Shown in pieces: positions 30,067 through 41,221 of a DNA stretch of 64,000 nucleotides (its first letter is position 1; every line of letters begins with the position of its first letter). The position numbers and the translations under genes are program-made. A model generated the notes under the pieces. The model made no database searches. It was given only the letters and a program-made list of their open reading frames with translations, and was not told the DNA's origin. Source of the DNA: Schizochytrium sp. TIO01 (lineage: Eukaryota > Sar > Bigyra > Thraustochytrida > Thraustochytriidae); NCBI GenBank assembly GCA_004764695.1, contig SMSO01000035.1, positions 2,354,001 to 2,418,000 of the forward strand. The letters run 5' to 3'.

Positions 30067-32124
30067 ATGAGCCGGAAAGCTGCTGCAAGGTCTGGCTTGC
30101 CCCGAGGAGGCAGTGCCCAGGAATACGGAGACTTTGGCGACGTGCAGCTCTCTACGCCAATGTATACAGAACGACGACCCCAGGGTGGCCAAGGCCAAAA
30201 CCAAGGTCAGAGCCAGAGTCAGACGCATAGCCAGTCTGGGGGCAATAGATCTCGACGAGGTCGTGGCCAACAACGCAGAAACCATCCTTCTTCAGCAAAT
30301 GGTGGCGGGGGTGGAGGGCATTCTGGGAACCATCGCCGCACGCGTCGCTCTGGGTCACACGGAGGAGGTGGTGGTACCGACTATGGCAATGGTGGGGGAA
30401 TAAGCCTTTCGTTTACGCGAGAGAGCTATGTGAAAGCAAATTTTACTTTTTGCCTTCACCCGATGACAAAGTCTACCTCGCTACGGGGCCAAGACAACCT
30501 CGAGTGGGACGAGGTCGAATCAGTTTTGGTTAAATCAGACGAGCCCGTGACATGCCCTTTGTGCCTAGACCAAGTACGTGTGCCACGAATGACTACCTGT
30601 GGGCATGTTTTTTGTTGCGTGTGTTTGTATAGACTCTTTGCACATGCCACGGAAACGTGGGAACACTGCCCTTTATGCCAGTCTTTCATCAATGAGAAGG
30701 GTCTGCGCCGCGTATCTGATATAACGATTATCCCGAAAGTTAGCAATGGGGATAAAGTTGATCTTCTCCTCATGGCACGGCCACGAGCTGGCATTGTGGC
30801 GGTGCCAGTGCAAAGTAAAGGCGGGGATTTTGCCCAGAAAAAGCTGCCAAATATTGCTGTGAAGCGCGGTGCATTTTCACGTTTGCTCCTGGAAACAAAA
30901 GATAATGTAACTAAAGTTTGTGGGCGGGAGATAACGGAGTTGCAGTACTTAATGAATGAGGCATATGCCTATGGCGAGACCCTTGCCCCAGATTTGATTC
31001 GACGGGTTTATTCAGAGACACAAGCAACCATGGCACGATGGGCAGATCCAAAGGCCCTTGAGTCGCCTCGAGATACGGACTCGAGCGCACCTATACCATT
31101 TTCTCAGACATCTTCAGCGCATGGGACAGGTCAATCCTTGGACAACCCTGAAGAAGATGTTCACTTTTACCAGATTTCTGATGGGCGCTACATTTTCTTG
31201 GATGCATTTAATGTGCGATGTCTAGCGCATCAATTTGGTACAGATAAATCCCAGTATCCACAAAAGCTTGAGCAAGTTCGCGTTGTGAATGTAGACAATG
31301 TAGTCTGTACACCCGAGGTGGTCAAGCGAAATACATTCCTTGTCCATGTACCGATTCATGCGAATCTGTACTTTGTTGAGGTAGACTTGAGTTCAATACT
31401 GAGCGAGGAAACGATGAATGAGTTTCGCGAGGAGATGAAGGCTCGTGAGCGACGCCGTGCGGCTAAGCTTAAGGCAGAGCGCCGGCACGAAAAGCTCACG
31501 AAAGATCGTTTGAAGCGTCAAGGATTACTTGAGGGCAACCTAGGCTATAACATTGATTACCGTGAATACATGGAACGTCGCAAGGTCCAAGAGGAGGAGA
31601 TCCAGCGTGAGTTAGCTCATGCTTTTGAAGCATCGTTGACTGGTGACGCAGTGTCCGAGGAACAGATCAATGCGATGCTCGATGCAGCCAGTGCCCAGCA
31701 AGCGAATGGTATCTGGGGCAGCACCCCTGCACATATTGGATCATTTGCCTCTATCGTGAACAGCCATGGCCATTTCCCAGAGTTATCTTCATCTCCACCT
31801 TCGAGCTCCAATGTTCTGTCAACGTCTCCCCAATCGACGCAATCGGTGTTATCGTCTTCGCCTGGCCAAACGAATGGTTGGGCAGTCCTCTCTGGACCCC
31901 GAACGAATCCTCCAGCCTCTGTACCAAGGGCAAATCCTACACCTGCATCTTCGCCTTGGGCTGTTCCTGAAGCACCAAAAGGTCCAAGTACCCTGATGGG
32001 GGGAATTCTTATGGACGGAGGTGCAAGTGCAGGGTCGTCTCAGGCCTCATCAAAAGGGAAAGGAAAGTCGAAGGGTAAAAAAGCAGTTCTGATGAGCACT
32101 TCTGCACGGAGGAGCTACAGGTAG
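30067..32124 (+). CDS. RNF10: RNF10/MAG2-type RING E3 ubiquitin ligase
   Basis: A 685-residue intron-less protein. The N-terminal 110 residues are Q/S/G/R-rich. YVKANFTF and NLEWDEVESV precede a C3HC4 RING with C163, C166, C178, H180, C183, C186, C201 and C204, in the arrangement and flanking sequence of RNF10 (CGHVFC, TWEHCPLC). A later highly charged helix (FREEMKARERRRAAKLKAE) near 456-474 and a Ser/Pro-rich C-terminus ending in a Lys-rich tail also fit. In animals and yeast RNF10/Mag2 ubiquitinates 40S ribosomal proteins on stalled initiation or collided ribosomes; that role is inferred from family. The ATG at 30067 is chosen as the first in frame. Confidence 0.88.
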   Translation: MSRKAAARSGLPRGGSAQEYGDFGDVQLSTPMYTERRPQGGQGQNQGQSQSQTHSQSGGNRSRRGRGQQRRNHPSSANGGGGGGHSGNHRRTRRSGSHGGGGGTDYGNGGGISLSFTRESYVKANFTFCLHPMTKSTSLRGQDNLEWDEVESVLVKSDEPVTCPLCLDQVRVPRMTTCGHVFCCVCLYRLFAHATETWEHCPLCQSFINEKGLRRVSDITIIPKVSNGDKVDLLLMARPRAGIVAVPVQSKGGDFAQKKLPNIAVKRGAFSRLLLETKDNVTKVCGREITELQYLMNEAYAYGETLAPDLIRRVYSETQATMARWADPKALESPRDTDSSAPIPFSQTSSAHGTGQSLDNPEEDVHFYQISDGRYIFLDAFNVRCLAHQFGTDKSQYPQKLEQVRVVNVDNVVCTPEVVKRNTFLVHVPIHANLYFVEVDLSSILSEETMNEFREEMKARERRRAAKLKAERRHEKLTKDRLKRQGLLEGNLGYNIDYREYMERRKVQEEEIQRELAHAFEASLTGDAVSEEQINAMLDAASAQQANGIWGSTPAHIGSFASIVNSHGHFPELSSSPPSSSNVLSTSPQSTQSVLSSSPGQTNGWAVLSGPRTNPPASVPRANPTPASSPWAVPEAPKGPSTLMGGILMDGGASAGSSQASSKGKGKSKGKKAVLMSTSARRSYR

Positions 32125-33829
32125 TCTCGGTCATCCCAATCGACCGTGTTAAATGCTTCTGGCGGAGCTTATAACATTCACTTTGTCGAGTGACGTTTAG
32201 CTGCCGATGTTCTGTTAGCGATAATAGAAAAGTCTCAAGATGACGCTTATTTGTGAGTTTTCCCAGCCTACAGCAAAAAGTAGAAAGAAAGTAATCATGG
32301 TTGCTATAGCAAAGGCCAACTCATCATATGAATTATCCATTATATATTGGATTAAAATGAATAGGAGAAAACATCTGAGGTTCATTGGTTAGACAAATCT
32401 TTAAGATATAGTACCTCTAGCTGTACCTCAAACTGCTCAGCTTGACAAGATGAACTGGCGCGCAAATGCTTTAACATTGAATATTGTTTGTACAAGACAA
32501 ATTTCATTTATACAGCTGGATAATGAAAAAGAAAAAAGAAAATCTAAACTAAACTGTCAAATTGAATTTCGAACACTGAGACTTCGTTGCGTGATTTCTA
32601 AAACGTTATCTACAGAGTATTAATTATTTTTTATTTTTTTTGGGGGGGGGGGGGTCAGGAGGGTGTTTAAATTGCCCTCTTCCGAGGCTTTGTCAGCACT
32701 TTCTATATAGTCAACAAAAATTCAACTTTTTAAAAATTGAATGCAAAGATCCGCCCTGGGTGATAGCTCACTGTTCTACACTATGCGAATGTCTCTTTAA
32801 CAAGCGCAAAAAGGCTGAAGTGTTTCTATACAGCATTTGACGCTTGCAGCGAGCTTCCTACATTGAGCAGCTGCCATTTGGCCTAGAATGTATACATAAA
32901 TGTAAAATGAGAACGATGGAAGATCTTCAGGAGCTTACAAACCAAACTTACCAAGGTGTATGAGCAAGATATGCTTTTCGGGTGGTGACATATCCCAAAA
33001 GAAGACTAAATTAGAGTTCTCTGCACAACCTTATGAAAGTTGCCCAGCCTTGGTTTCACTTGACTTCAACTATTGTGCTACATCCATACGACTAATGATT
33101 GTAGCACAGTTGGCCGATGGCAGCAGGAGGCTTTGCAATCGCCATTTACTATGCAGGGATTTGAGAAATTGACTGTCGCGTGGAGATGGGGAAGGGAAAA
33201 AGAAGATGGAAGAAGTACATTTGGAGCAAAAGGAAAGGGGGGGGGAAGCAGATGCGTGAATTTGTGGATGGATTGATTGGTAGTATGATTGATGGTTGTT
33301 GTTCTGGGCTTGAATTGCCACGTAAAATGTTTGATTTCTCTTGAATACTCTTTTTTTTTTTTTGGCAATCACTAGCTAGGAGCACTTGCATTACATACCC
33401 GATTATCTAACTTGCTTGAAGAGGGAGAATAAGAAACCTTGAACATGGCTGTGGAGCCAACATATGTCGCCTGTACAAACGGAGAAGCAAAGGTCACGGC
33501 AGCAGCAGCAGAGCGGCCGCGATCGGCGCGTAAGCCTGCCCTTACCTTACAGCAGCGCTAAATTTGAATATTTTGTTTCATCTTGCAACAAGGTTCTGAT
33601 GTGTCAGGGAGGGAAGAGTGGAGGAGGAGAGGAGGGAAGAGAAGTACAAGCTGAAGGATAGACAGTAAGACCGCCAGGCTTCAAGGCCTTCAGAGCCCCA
33701 AACCTCGATCTCCGATCTCGAGCCGAATTTCTCAGTGCTTCGAACTTTGTTCGAAATTTTGAAAACTGAAACTCAGCTTCTCTTCTCTCCTTGATGAGCC
33801 CTAGTTGCAGCACGTCTGCAGTCGCCTAT
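32125..33829. other. Intergenic region, 1.7 kb
   Basis: 3' flanks of RNF10 and of the acidic protein gene. AT-rich, with a 13-base G run at 32642-32654, a shorter G run at 33238-33245 and a T run at 33352-33363. No gene recognised. Confidence 0.5.
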
Positions 33830-34315
33830 TTAGTTCTTGGCACGCTTCGGCTGGTCCTCTTCATCATCGTCGGCCTTACGCTTCTTCGGTGAGCCCTCGT
33901 CGTCGTCATCCTCGTCGTCATCACCGTTGTCGTCGCCGTCGTCGCCGTCATCGCCGTCGTCGCCGTCATCGCCATCATCGTCCTCATCGTCCTCGTCGTC
34001 ATCTCCGGCCTGGAAGTCCTCGTCGTCTTCATCGTCGTTGATGTCGTCTCCAGCGAGTACGGCAAGCTTGTTGCGGTCGTCTTCTTCATCTTCGTCGCCG
34101 TTACCCGCGTCGTCGTCGGCGTTTTCCTCCTCGTCTTCATCGCCGTTGCCGGCGTCGTCGTCGCCCTCGTCGTCGTTTCCCTCGCCGTCGTTGCCGTCGT
34201 CGTCGCCATCCTCGTCGCCGCCCTGGCCGTCGTCGTCCTCGTCGTTGTTGTCATCGACGTCAACGTCCTCCTGGACGTCGTCAACGTCCACGCGTTCTTC
34301 CTCGTTGTCGCTCAT
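33830..34315 (-). CDS. Highly acidic protein with C-terminal nuclear localisation signal
   Basis: 161 residues from ATG 34315 (MSDNEEER); upstream codons are open but without ATG. More than half of the residues are Asp or Glu, mostly as GDD/NDD/DED runs; only one short ordered-looking island occurs, RNKLAVLAGDDI. The C-terminus GSPKKRKADDDEEDQPKRAKN contains basic clusters in the spacing of a bipartite nuclear localisation signal. Composition is that of acidic histone- or ribosome-assembly chaperones and nucleolar factors, but no family motif is seen. The gene body is a GTC/GTCGTC-type repeat, so the opposite strand is open as poly-Ser; the minus-strand reading is preferred for its start, NLS and stop. 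Confidence 0.6.
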   Translation of the reverse strand: MSDNEEERVDVDDVQEDVDVDDNNDEDDDGQGGDEDGDDDGNDGEGNDDEGDDDAGNGDEDEEENADDDAGNGDEDEEDDRNKLAVLAGDDINDDEDDEDFQAGDDDEDDEDDDGDDGDDGDDGDDGDDNGDDDEDDDDEGSPKKRKADDDEEDQPKRAKN

Positions 34316-35199
34316 CTTGTCGGTTGGGAGAGAGAGAAGGCTCGGCCTGTGCTGTGCAGCAAGTGGGAATGAGTATAACTCGGGTTTGTACAAGGATACA
34401 GAAAGACAGAACTCGGCTCTGTTGGTGTTCTCTCTTTGAATACTGTTTGTTTGAAAGTTTGAATTTTTACTCTTCCCGTAGTCATCAAAAAGAAAAAAAA
34501 TCTATTTTAACAGTAAAATAAAACTTAAGAAATCAAATTAAATCATTTTTTAATTTTTACTGATTAAAAAATCCAAATCCCTCGCGAGGGTAGGTGGTGC
34601 ATACGGATTTCTACGTATGGCTGAGGCGTGGTGTGAAAGAAACAAAGCTTAGTCTCTTCCTTCAAAAAAGCACCCTTTCATCGACGTGGATGTGATCCCT
34701 GAGCGAAACATTTGAATAACAAATCAGCTTCTGATCTTACGCTCCGTATATTTCACCTGCTAAATGTAGAATCGCAATTTCATACCTCCATCAGTAACCC
34801 AATGCCATCTTCAAGAAGAAGAAGAAAAAAAAAAACAAAAAAACCTACCAATATCCGCCCTATTCATCCATGAACATTATTAGGCGGCTACTCATTCATT
34901 CATTTTCATTCCGTGTTAAGTTAAGTTTGTGTTGTGTTGTGTTGTGTTATCTTGTTTTGTTTTGTTTTTTCCCTCATGAATGTGAGACTTCGAATCTCTC
35001 GCATTTCTTCATCTGTCGCGCTCTTTCTGAGAGGGCCCTCCCTCTTCAGTGGTCTTCGATTCGCTCCCTCACGGCCCTCATACAGACAGAGCCCCTCTGT
35101 CTCCCCTCCTCCGCCTCTGCCTCTTTCCTTCCCCTCCTCCACTGCCTCCGCCTCTCTGCCTTTGGTCCTGCACAAACAACAAACAAACAATAAACAAAT

Positions 35200-35371
35200 A
35201 AACAAACAAACAAACAAACAAACAAACAAACAAACAAACAAACAAACAAACAAACAAACAAACAAACAAACAAACAAACAAACAAACAAACAAACAAACA
35301 AACAAACAAACAAACAAACAAACAAACAAACAAACAAACAAACAAACAAACAAACAAACAAACAAACAAAC
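35200..35371. repeat. (CAAA)n microsatellite, about 43 units
   Basis: Perfect AAAC/CAAA tetranucleotide over about 172 bases, preceded by imperfect copies from about 35172 and followed at 35374-35397 by (ATTC)n. The tract is open in several frames on both strands (NKQT and VCLF repeats) only because of the period. Confidence 0.97.
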
Positions 35372-36055
35372 ACATTCATTCATTCATTCATTCATTCCTT
35401 TCATCGATTGTGAATCATCGTGATCCTCGTGCTCCGCTGAGCTTAGCTTGGCTTAGCTCAGCCTAGCTTTCGATTTGTTTTTATTTGTTTTTATTTATTT
35501 ATTTACTCACTCATTCATTCATTCATTCATGCATGCATTTGTTGCGAGGTAGACATGAAAGATACTCAAAAGGATACAGAGTCCAAGAACAGAGGAGAGA
35601 ATCGTGATTAAAGCCCTTTCCATGCAATTAGTATGAATCGTGCCCGCATTGAAGGCGCCTGGCCAGCAGCTAGGCGCGGCTAAGGGTAAACTCGAGCTGT
35701 CAGATCGCTCGTAAGCCTGTGGCTTTTCTTTTCAGACCCTCCTTGTTTCCACCTACAAAGCCAAAGAAAGCATTCATACCATCCAAGGCAGCAGTGGTAC
35801 TACTCTATGGGAAAAGGGGGAAAAGCGCGAGAGAGGCCTTTTAAAACAAAATGAACAAAACTTTAAAAACAACCAAAAATGGCAAAAGTAAGACTGAGTA
35901 ACAGTAACACCAAAAAGCGCTGCGCCTGTTGTCGAAGCTTTGTTGCAACAGAGCGGAAGAAAGGCGATTGTTTCGATCCTTCCGTTGTCTTCAGCCCTCA
36001 GGGATGATTCGCAGAGGGCGGCGCAAAGGCGGCTCAGAGGGAGTAAGAAAGTAAG

Positions 36056-36193
36056 ACAGACTCACAGACAGACAGACAGACTCACAGAGAGAGACGGAGA
36101 GAGAGACGGAGAGAGACGGAGAGAATGGGAGGGAATGAGAGAGCGCTTTTTCTTTGTCGCGGCCTTTCTCTCTCTCTCTCTCTCACACACACA
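36056..36193. repeat. GACA/GAGA and CT/CA simple repeats
   Basis: Interrupted CAGACAGA and GGAGAGAGAC tracts to about 36125, then CTCTCTCT and CACACACA at 36168-36196. Confidence 0.8.
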
Positions 36194-36500
36194 CACTGCT
36201 TCTTTCTCTTAGAACAGTTGAAATGAACGAGAGGTAACGATTTTCACTGATTTTCACTGATTTTCACCAATTGCCATTCATTCATTGATTCATTCACTCA
36301 CTCACTCATTTATTCATTCACTCTGAGTCATTCATACGCTTGGTCCATCGATGCTTTATCATAAAATTGATCCATGAAAGCTGTAAGCAAGGGCTGATAC
36401 AGGCTATCTCTGAATGACTCACATGCCTAATTCATAGTTCACAGTTCATTATTCATGTACCTACTAGCTAGTTCACTCAGAGAAGAAAGAAGAGAAGTGA

Positions 36501-36534
36501 GAGAAAGAAAAGAAAGAAAGAAAGAGAGAAAGAG

Positions 36535-36569
<35 letters not shown>

Positions 36570-36571
36570 AG
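36501..36571. repeat. (GAAA)n microsatellite
   Basis: GAAA tetramers, with GAGA interruptions in the first half. Confidence 0.9.
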
Positions 36572-37264
36572 AGCAGAGGGGGTGAGAGGTAAATCAGCAC
36601 CAATGCATAGCCAGCCACCTCCACGAGCGCCTCTCCGCCTCCCCATGCAGCTCAGAGGCACGCATCAACGCCTCCTCTACAGAAGAGGGGATCGGCTCGC
36701 ACATGAAAATGGACGGTGACCCTTTCCACTTTCCGGTTTTCTGGCCTCTCTTTCAGATTGCGAGTTTGTTTCCGGTTGGCCTCTTAGGGATAGGTACGTA
36801 CCCGCGTTATAGGTAGGTACCTTATGGAAATACATCTCTTCATCAAAGGCGCCTCCTACCACAAACACTAAGTTAGCCCGCTAAGCCACCCGCCAAGACA
36901 CATCCAGGGAGTCCTCTAGCTGTAAGCGCACCTTAGTCCCAACGGGAGCGGTACAGCCGGAACAGAACAGGTGTATAATTGAACGGAACAGAACGAATGG
37001 AACAGAACAGGACAAACAAACAAACAAACAAACAGACAAAGAGATAAACTTGTAGATAGGAGAAGAGAAAACGCACTCGCGCAGGGAAGCAGAGTCGATC
37101 ACGGGCAGGTAGAGAAGCCGAGAGGGTGCTCACAAAGGGCGCCTGAAAGGCAGTCAGGAGTGGGATGAGGCAGCTTCGCTCCGGTTTTCGACGGAGCAGA
37201 GAAGGTCTGAGCGGCATGAATGGAGATCTTTTCGCCATAGAAACCGACTAAGGTCGCGATCAGT

Positions 37265-37304
<40 letters not shown>
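37265..37304. repeat. (GAAA)n microsatellite
   Basis: About ten perfect tetramers. Confidence 0.9.
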
Positions 37305-37305
<1 letters not shown>

Positions 37306-40300
37306 CCTCATAATACTGCTTACGGCTCCTAGTCTCTTTCTGTTTTATTGTGATCATATAGTAGTCTTATTTTATTATTTAGTTTTAATTTTATTTATTT
37401 ATTTATCATTTGCTCATAAATATGTTTTTAATACTGTGTGCCTATGGGTGGAGCCGCGAGAAACGCGTTCGGGTAAGCGGAGAGGAGCTCGAGGAGGCTG
37501 CCTTATGGCTCCCTCCAGCCCTCTTCGCGCCTCAGCGGCCGGCCACGGGCTGGATTTATCGAGTGTTCTTGCGTTTATTCTTGGCGTTTTTGCTCTTGAC
37601 GCTCCTTTCTCTCTGCTTTTATAGCCCTTCGCTAGCGTTTTCTCTAGGGGTCCCTGCCTCTGCTTCTCTCTGAGGCTTCTCTCTTTCTTTTACTCTTGCG
37701 CTATAGAAGGCAAACTCCTCATCGTTTGTTGTTTGTTTGTCTCTTTGTTTGTTTGTTTAATTCTTTATTTCAAGACGATAAGATGTGAAAAATGAACATA
37801 AACAATCAAAGATCCTGGTATATATATATATATATATTTTCATGGAAATGCCTGTGTGGTTTCAATCAATCAGTCTGCAGCCCTTCGAAAGGAGGCCGAG
37901 GCGGGTGCTCAGAGGGCCTCCTCAGCGCTCAGCGGGCGTTCGCGGCGACGATAATTGATGGTTCATGCACTTCTTCTCAGGCGCCAAAGGACTGACGGGG
38001 CGTTTATTGGCTGGCGGCTGGAAAACAGAAGAGGATTACGCGACCTCGCCATCGCCCTTTCCTCGTAAACATTTGCCCAGTGCCCCCGTGTGCCCGCCCA
38101 TCTGCTCCCCGAAGTCGCGCTGGAAGCCGGAATACGGGGGCAGAGGGGGACAATAGCTAGATACGGCTGAGGTTGATTTCTCTCTCTTTCCCTTTCTTTC
38201 TTTCTTTGTTTTGTTCTATTTAGCGATCTTCTTCCTTAGGTTTAAAGACAGAGAGATTCGCCATTGCGACCTACTATTGCAAGTAGACTATAGGCCATTC
38301 TTCACTTTATGCGTCTTTTGTGAACTACTTCATAGCATGTGCAAACGAACAGCTTGATTATCTGAGATTAGAGTGACAATAGTTCTTTCTTTCTTCCCTT
38401 TTTTCGCTTGCTTTTTCGGTTGAAAGTCTGATCGATTTCTAGTTTGGCTGTCTGTTTCTTTGTGTATCTATCTGCTGTCCTGCGTAACCCTCTGGAGTGC
38501 GTTTGGGATGGGTGGATGGCCGCTCGAAGGGGCGAAAGGAGAGGCGAAGAGAGACAAAGGCGTCTTCTTCCGCAGGCGTTCCTTGCGTCGTAGGCAGCTT
38601 TATCCTGCCAAAACAAATAGCAGAAACATAAAACCTTTAAAAAGCCAAGCGGAATTCAGAGTGGACACATGTAATGAAGTGGCAGAAATCTGCAGAGGAA
38701 AAAAATCGAACGACTTGTTTTCTTTTCTTTTTCTTCTTTGCTTTTTACTTTTCTTTCTGTCCCGTTCTTTTCTGACCCGTTCTCCTATCCTTGGCAACTT
38801 GGCGCGTTCAACGCAGAGAAATTGCCGCCACTGCCGTGTAAACAAAGGGGAAAGAGCAGCGAATTCGCTTTGTGCACGAGATTGGTGCCGGGAGGCCTCG
38901 TCACGGAACAACTTGGCCCTCAAGGGGGTTTTATCGGCCTCATTGGTACGCAGTACTGCAAGCCTTAGCGACCTTGGATGAAATGACGGTCTTCGAAAGA
39001 ATAGATAATGTTTTTATTCGAGTTGTTTCATTTTATTGATTTTTTTTCAGTTTCTAGAGCTAAAATAGCATTTATACCCGAGTCTGAGAGAAGGCCTCCG
39101 CATTTTTCAATTAATTTTGATTAGAAGAAAGCTCCCTATCTATCATAGGCGTGATGGTAGGTGTTTAAGTTTTATTATTTTCCTATCACCTTGCGATCAA
39201 GTAGTGAATGAATCGTGGCGAATGGATTTGCATGCTGCTATCATACTATCATAGGTGGAATTATTGAAAACCATAGTAAGTAAGCAATATAAATAAACTA
39301 ATGGGCGCCTTTTTTCCCAACGCTCCTTCCTGCTGAGACTCTTTGAAAAGAAGATAGTCTCTCTCTTTACTTATTATTTCGCATACCTCGTGGGCTAAAT
39401 CCTACCAGTCAGCCATCTCGCGTAGCAACTATGCCTCTATACGGTGCCTCCTATGCTCGCACCTAATACCTGCGTACGTACTTTGCATGAGCAAACAAAA
39501 TCAATTTGGAGGTGAAAGAAAGCTGTTTTAGTATTATAATATGTGCATGGATGAAAAATCTTACTTCTTGGAGCTTCTCCAAATGAAGATCAAGCGCTGC
39601 GGGCCAAATAAAGCCCTCTTCGTCGTCAAGAATTCCACGGTTGGAGCCTCAGGTGGGCCCTAACGAAGAGCTTTGGCACAGGCAAAGCGGGAAGAGCGCA
39701 GACTTGAAGTTTTTTTGCTCGCTCGCAAACCTTCTCTGAGGTTTTGTTTAGACGCACGCGGCGGATAATGCGGCACATAGAGGAAACGGTAAGCCCTTGG
39801 AGGCGAACTCACCAGTCAGGGAACTCGTAAGTCAAGAGATAAAGAACGGTACTGGAACGTTCTGGAGGGGTGCCGAGGTTGGTCTGTGGAGGCTTTAGGG
39901 GCTTAGAGGCCAGCGTACAAAACTCAGTACCTGACTAGATAGTGGCGCAAGCAAAACTCGGGTGTAGAATTGACGTTGGAGCTCTGCACTCCGACGGATG
40001 GCGAGAAGGCTATAAAGATATCTTCGTTTTGGAGGTCGATTTCTTGGATAGTATATAGTAAGTTGGAATATCCTCGAAGAATGAATGTAACTAGCTAGCT
40101 AGCACTGAGACCAGCTTTGTTACCTAGCTACCTTGAGTGGAGCCTGATACTTGGGAAGGTGTAAGACCAATGGCGAAATGTGCATATCTAATATTATTTA
40201 TTAGTACAACTGTGATTAACTTGTGAAAAAGTAACGTTAAACATAACAAAAAAAATACGCCTTTGAAAACAATCCGTAGGCTTTGACGTTAGCCGACTAA

Positions 40301-41221
40301 GATTGCAAGGAGTTATCTATCGTCATTGGAAACACATAAATAGCAATGAAAGGTCTTTCTCTTCCTTTCTTTTCCTTTCTTTTCATTTCCTTTCCTTTCC
40401 TAGAACGCAAATGAACCTAGCCTATCATGACGATGGAAACCTCGGATTCGTAAAAATGTGAGTGTGCTTTCCTGCAGACCTCTCAAAATAGGTAGTATCT
40501 GGTTACTTTAAATCGTCCCTTTGAGAAAAAGAACGAACACTCATAGTATAACATCTTGAAAACGCCATGAACAAACAAAAGGATGAGTCCCAAAGACACT
40601 TAAGCTCAGGATTTATGCTGGTTCTTCACCAACAAAGTCCACTCTTTCCCTATACTCATGTTGTGGCTAAAAATGAGACTTGGGGAATTTGGTTGCTCAT
40701 AACCTATGGCCACTAGAACACGAGTACCAGTGTTTTGTCTTCACTTGGCCCCGATTGGACGAAGAAATCATACTCGCACTGCTCCTCCCTGGTCCCAAGA
40801 GTGCTGTACGTCTCTAGGTACTACCAGTACAAGCTACTACATATGTTACTTACCTATGTAAGTAGTAATTCGTACGTACTAGCTAACCCTCCTTTTCAAT
40901 ACTACCCTGAGGTCTCGTACATTATGCGCAAGAGTTGCAGGGTAGCAGTACTTCCTTCCCTGCGACCTGGGGACAAGAAGGTCTGCGAGACAGCGGCAGG
41001 ATTGTTTGGTTCAAAGCAACCTTGGTCGTTGCAGATATTTTAGCTTAAACCCCGGTTCTTGGCGAGAAAGGCCTCGAAAGTTGAACTCATCAGCTTCAAA
41101 GATTGGGATAGATCAGATTGAGGCCACCGCCATACTTGTATCTTTCTGTTCATTCATCCATAGAAATATCTAAAGACTGAATAACTATTCTTGAAGAGCC
41201 TTGGTGTGCCACGAATATAAC

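Larger units (their letters stand above)
34316..41221. other. 6.9 kb gene-poor, microsatellite-rich block
   Basis: No frame here has a recognisable domain, and most lack ATG starts or are products of simple repeats. It contains CAAA, ATTC, GAAA, GACA/GAGA and TA microsatellites (listed separately), plus GC-rich patches at about 37440-37560 and 38020-38150. It contrasts sharply with the gene density on either side. Confidence 0.7.

Noticed and set aside
33837-34439. Poly-Ser frame, plus strand
   Set aside because: Antisense of the acidic protein gene; no other feature.
34921-35413. Overlapping open frames of CLFV, NKQT type over the CAAA tract
   Set aside because: They are products of the tetranucleotide period, with no start context or homology.
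38460-38981. 173-residue frame in the gene-poor block
   Set aside because: Low-complexity F/L/S runs from a CTTTT-rich tract; no ATG at 38460 and no family resemblance.
40735-41043. 102-residue frame upstream of the amidase
   Set aside because: Starts with TTG, no homology.
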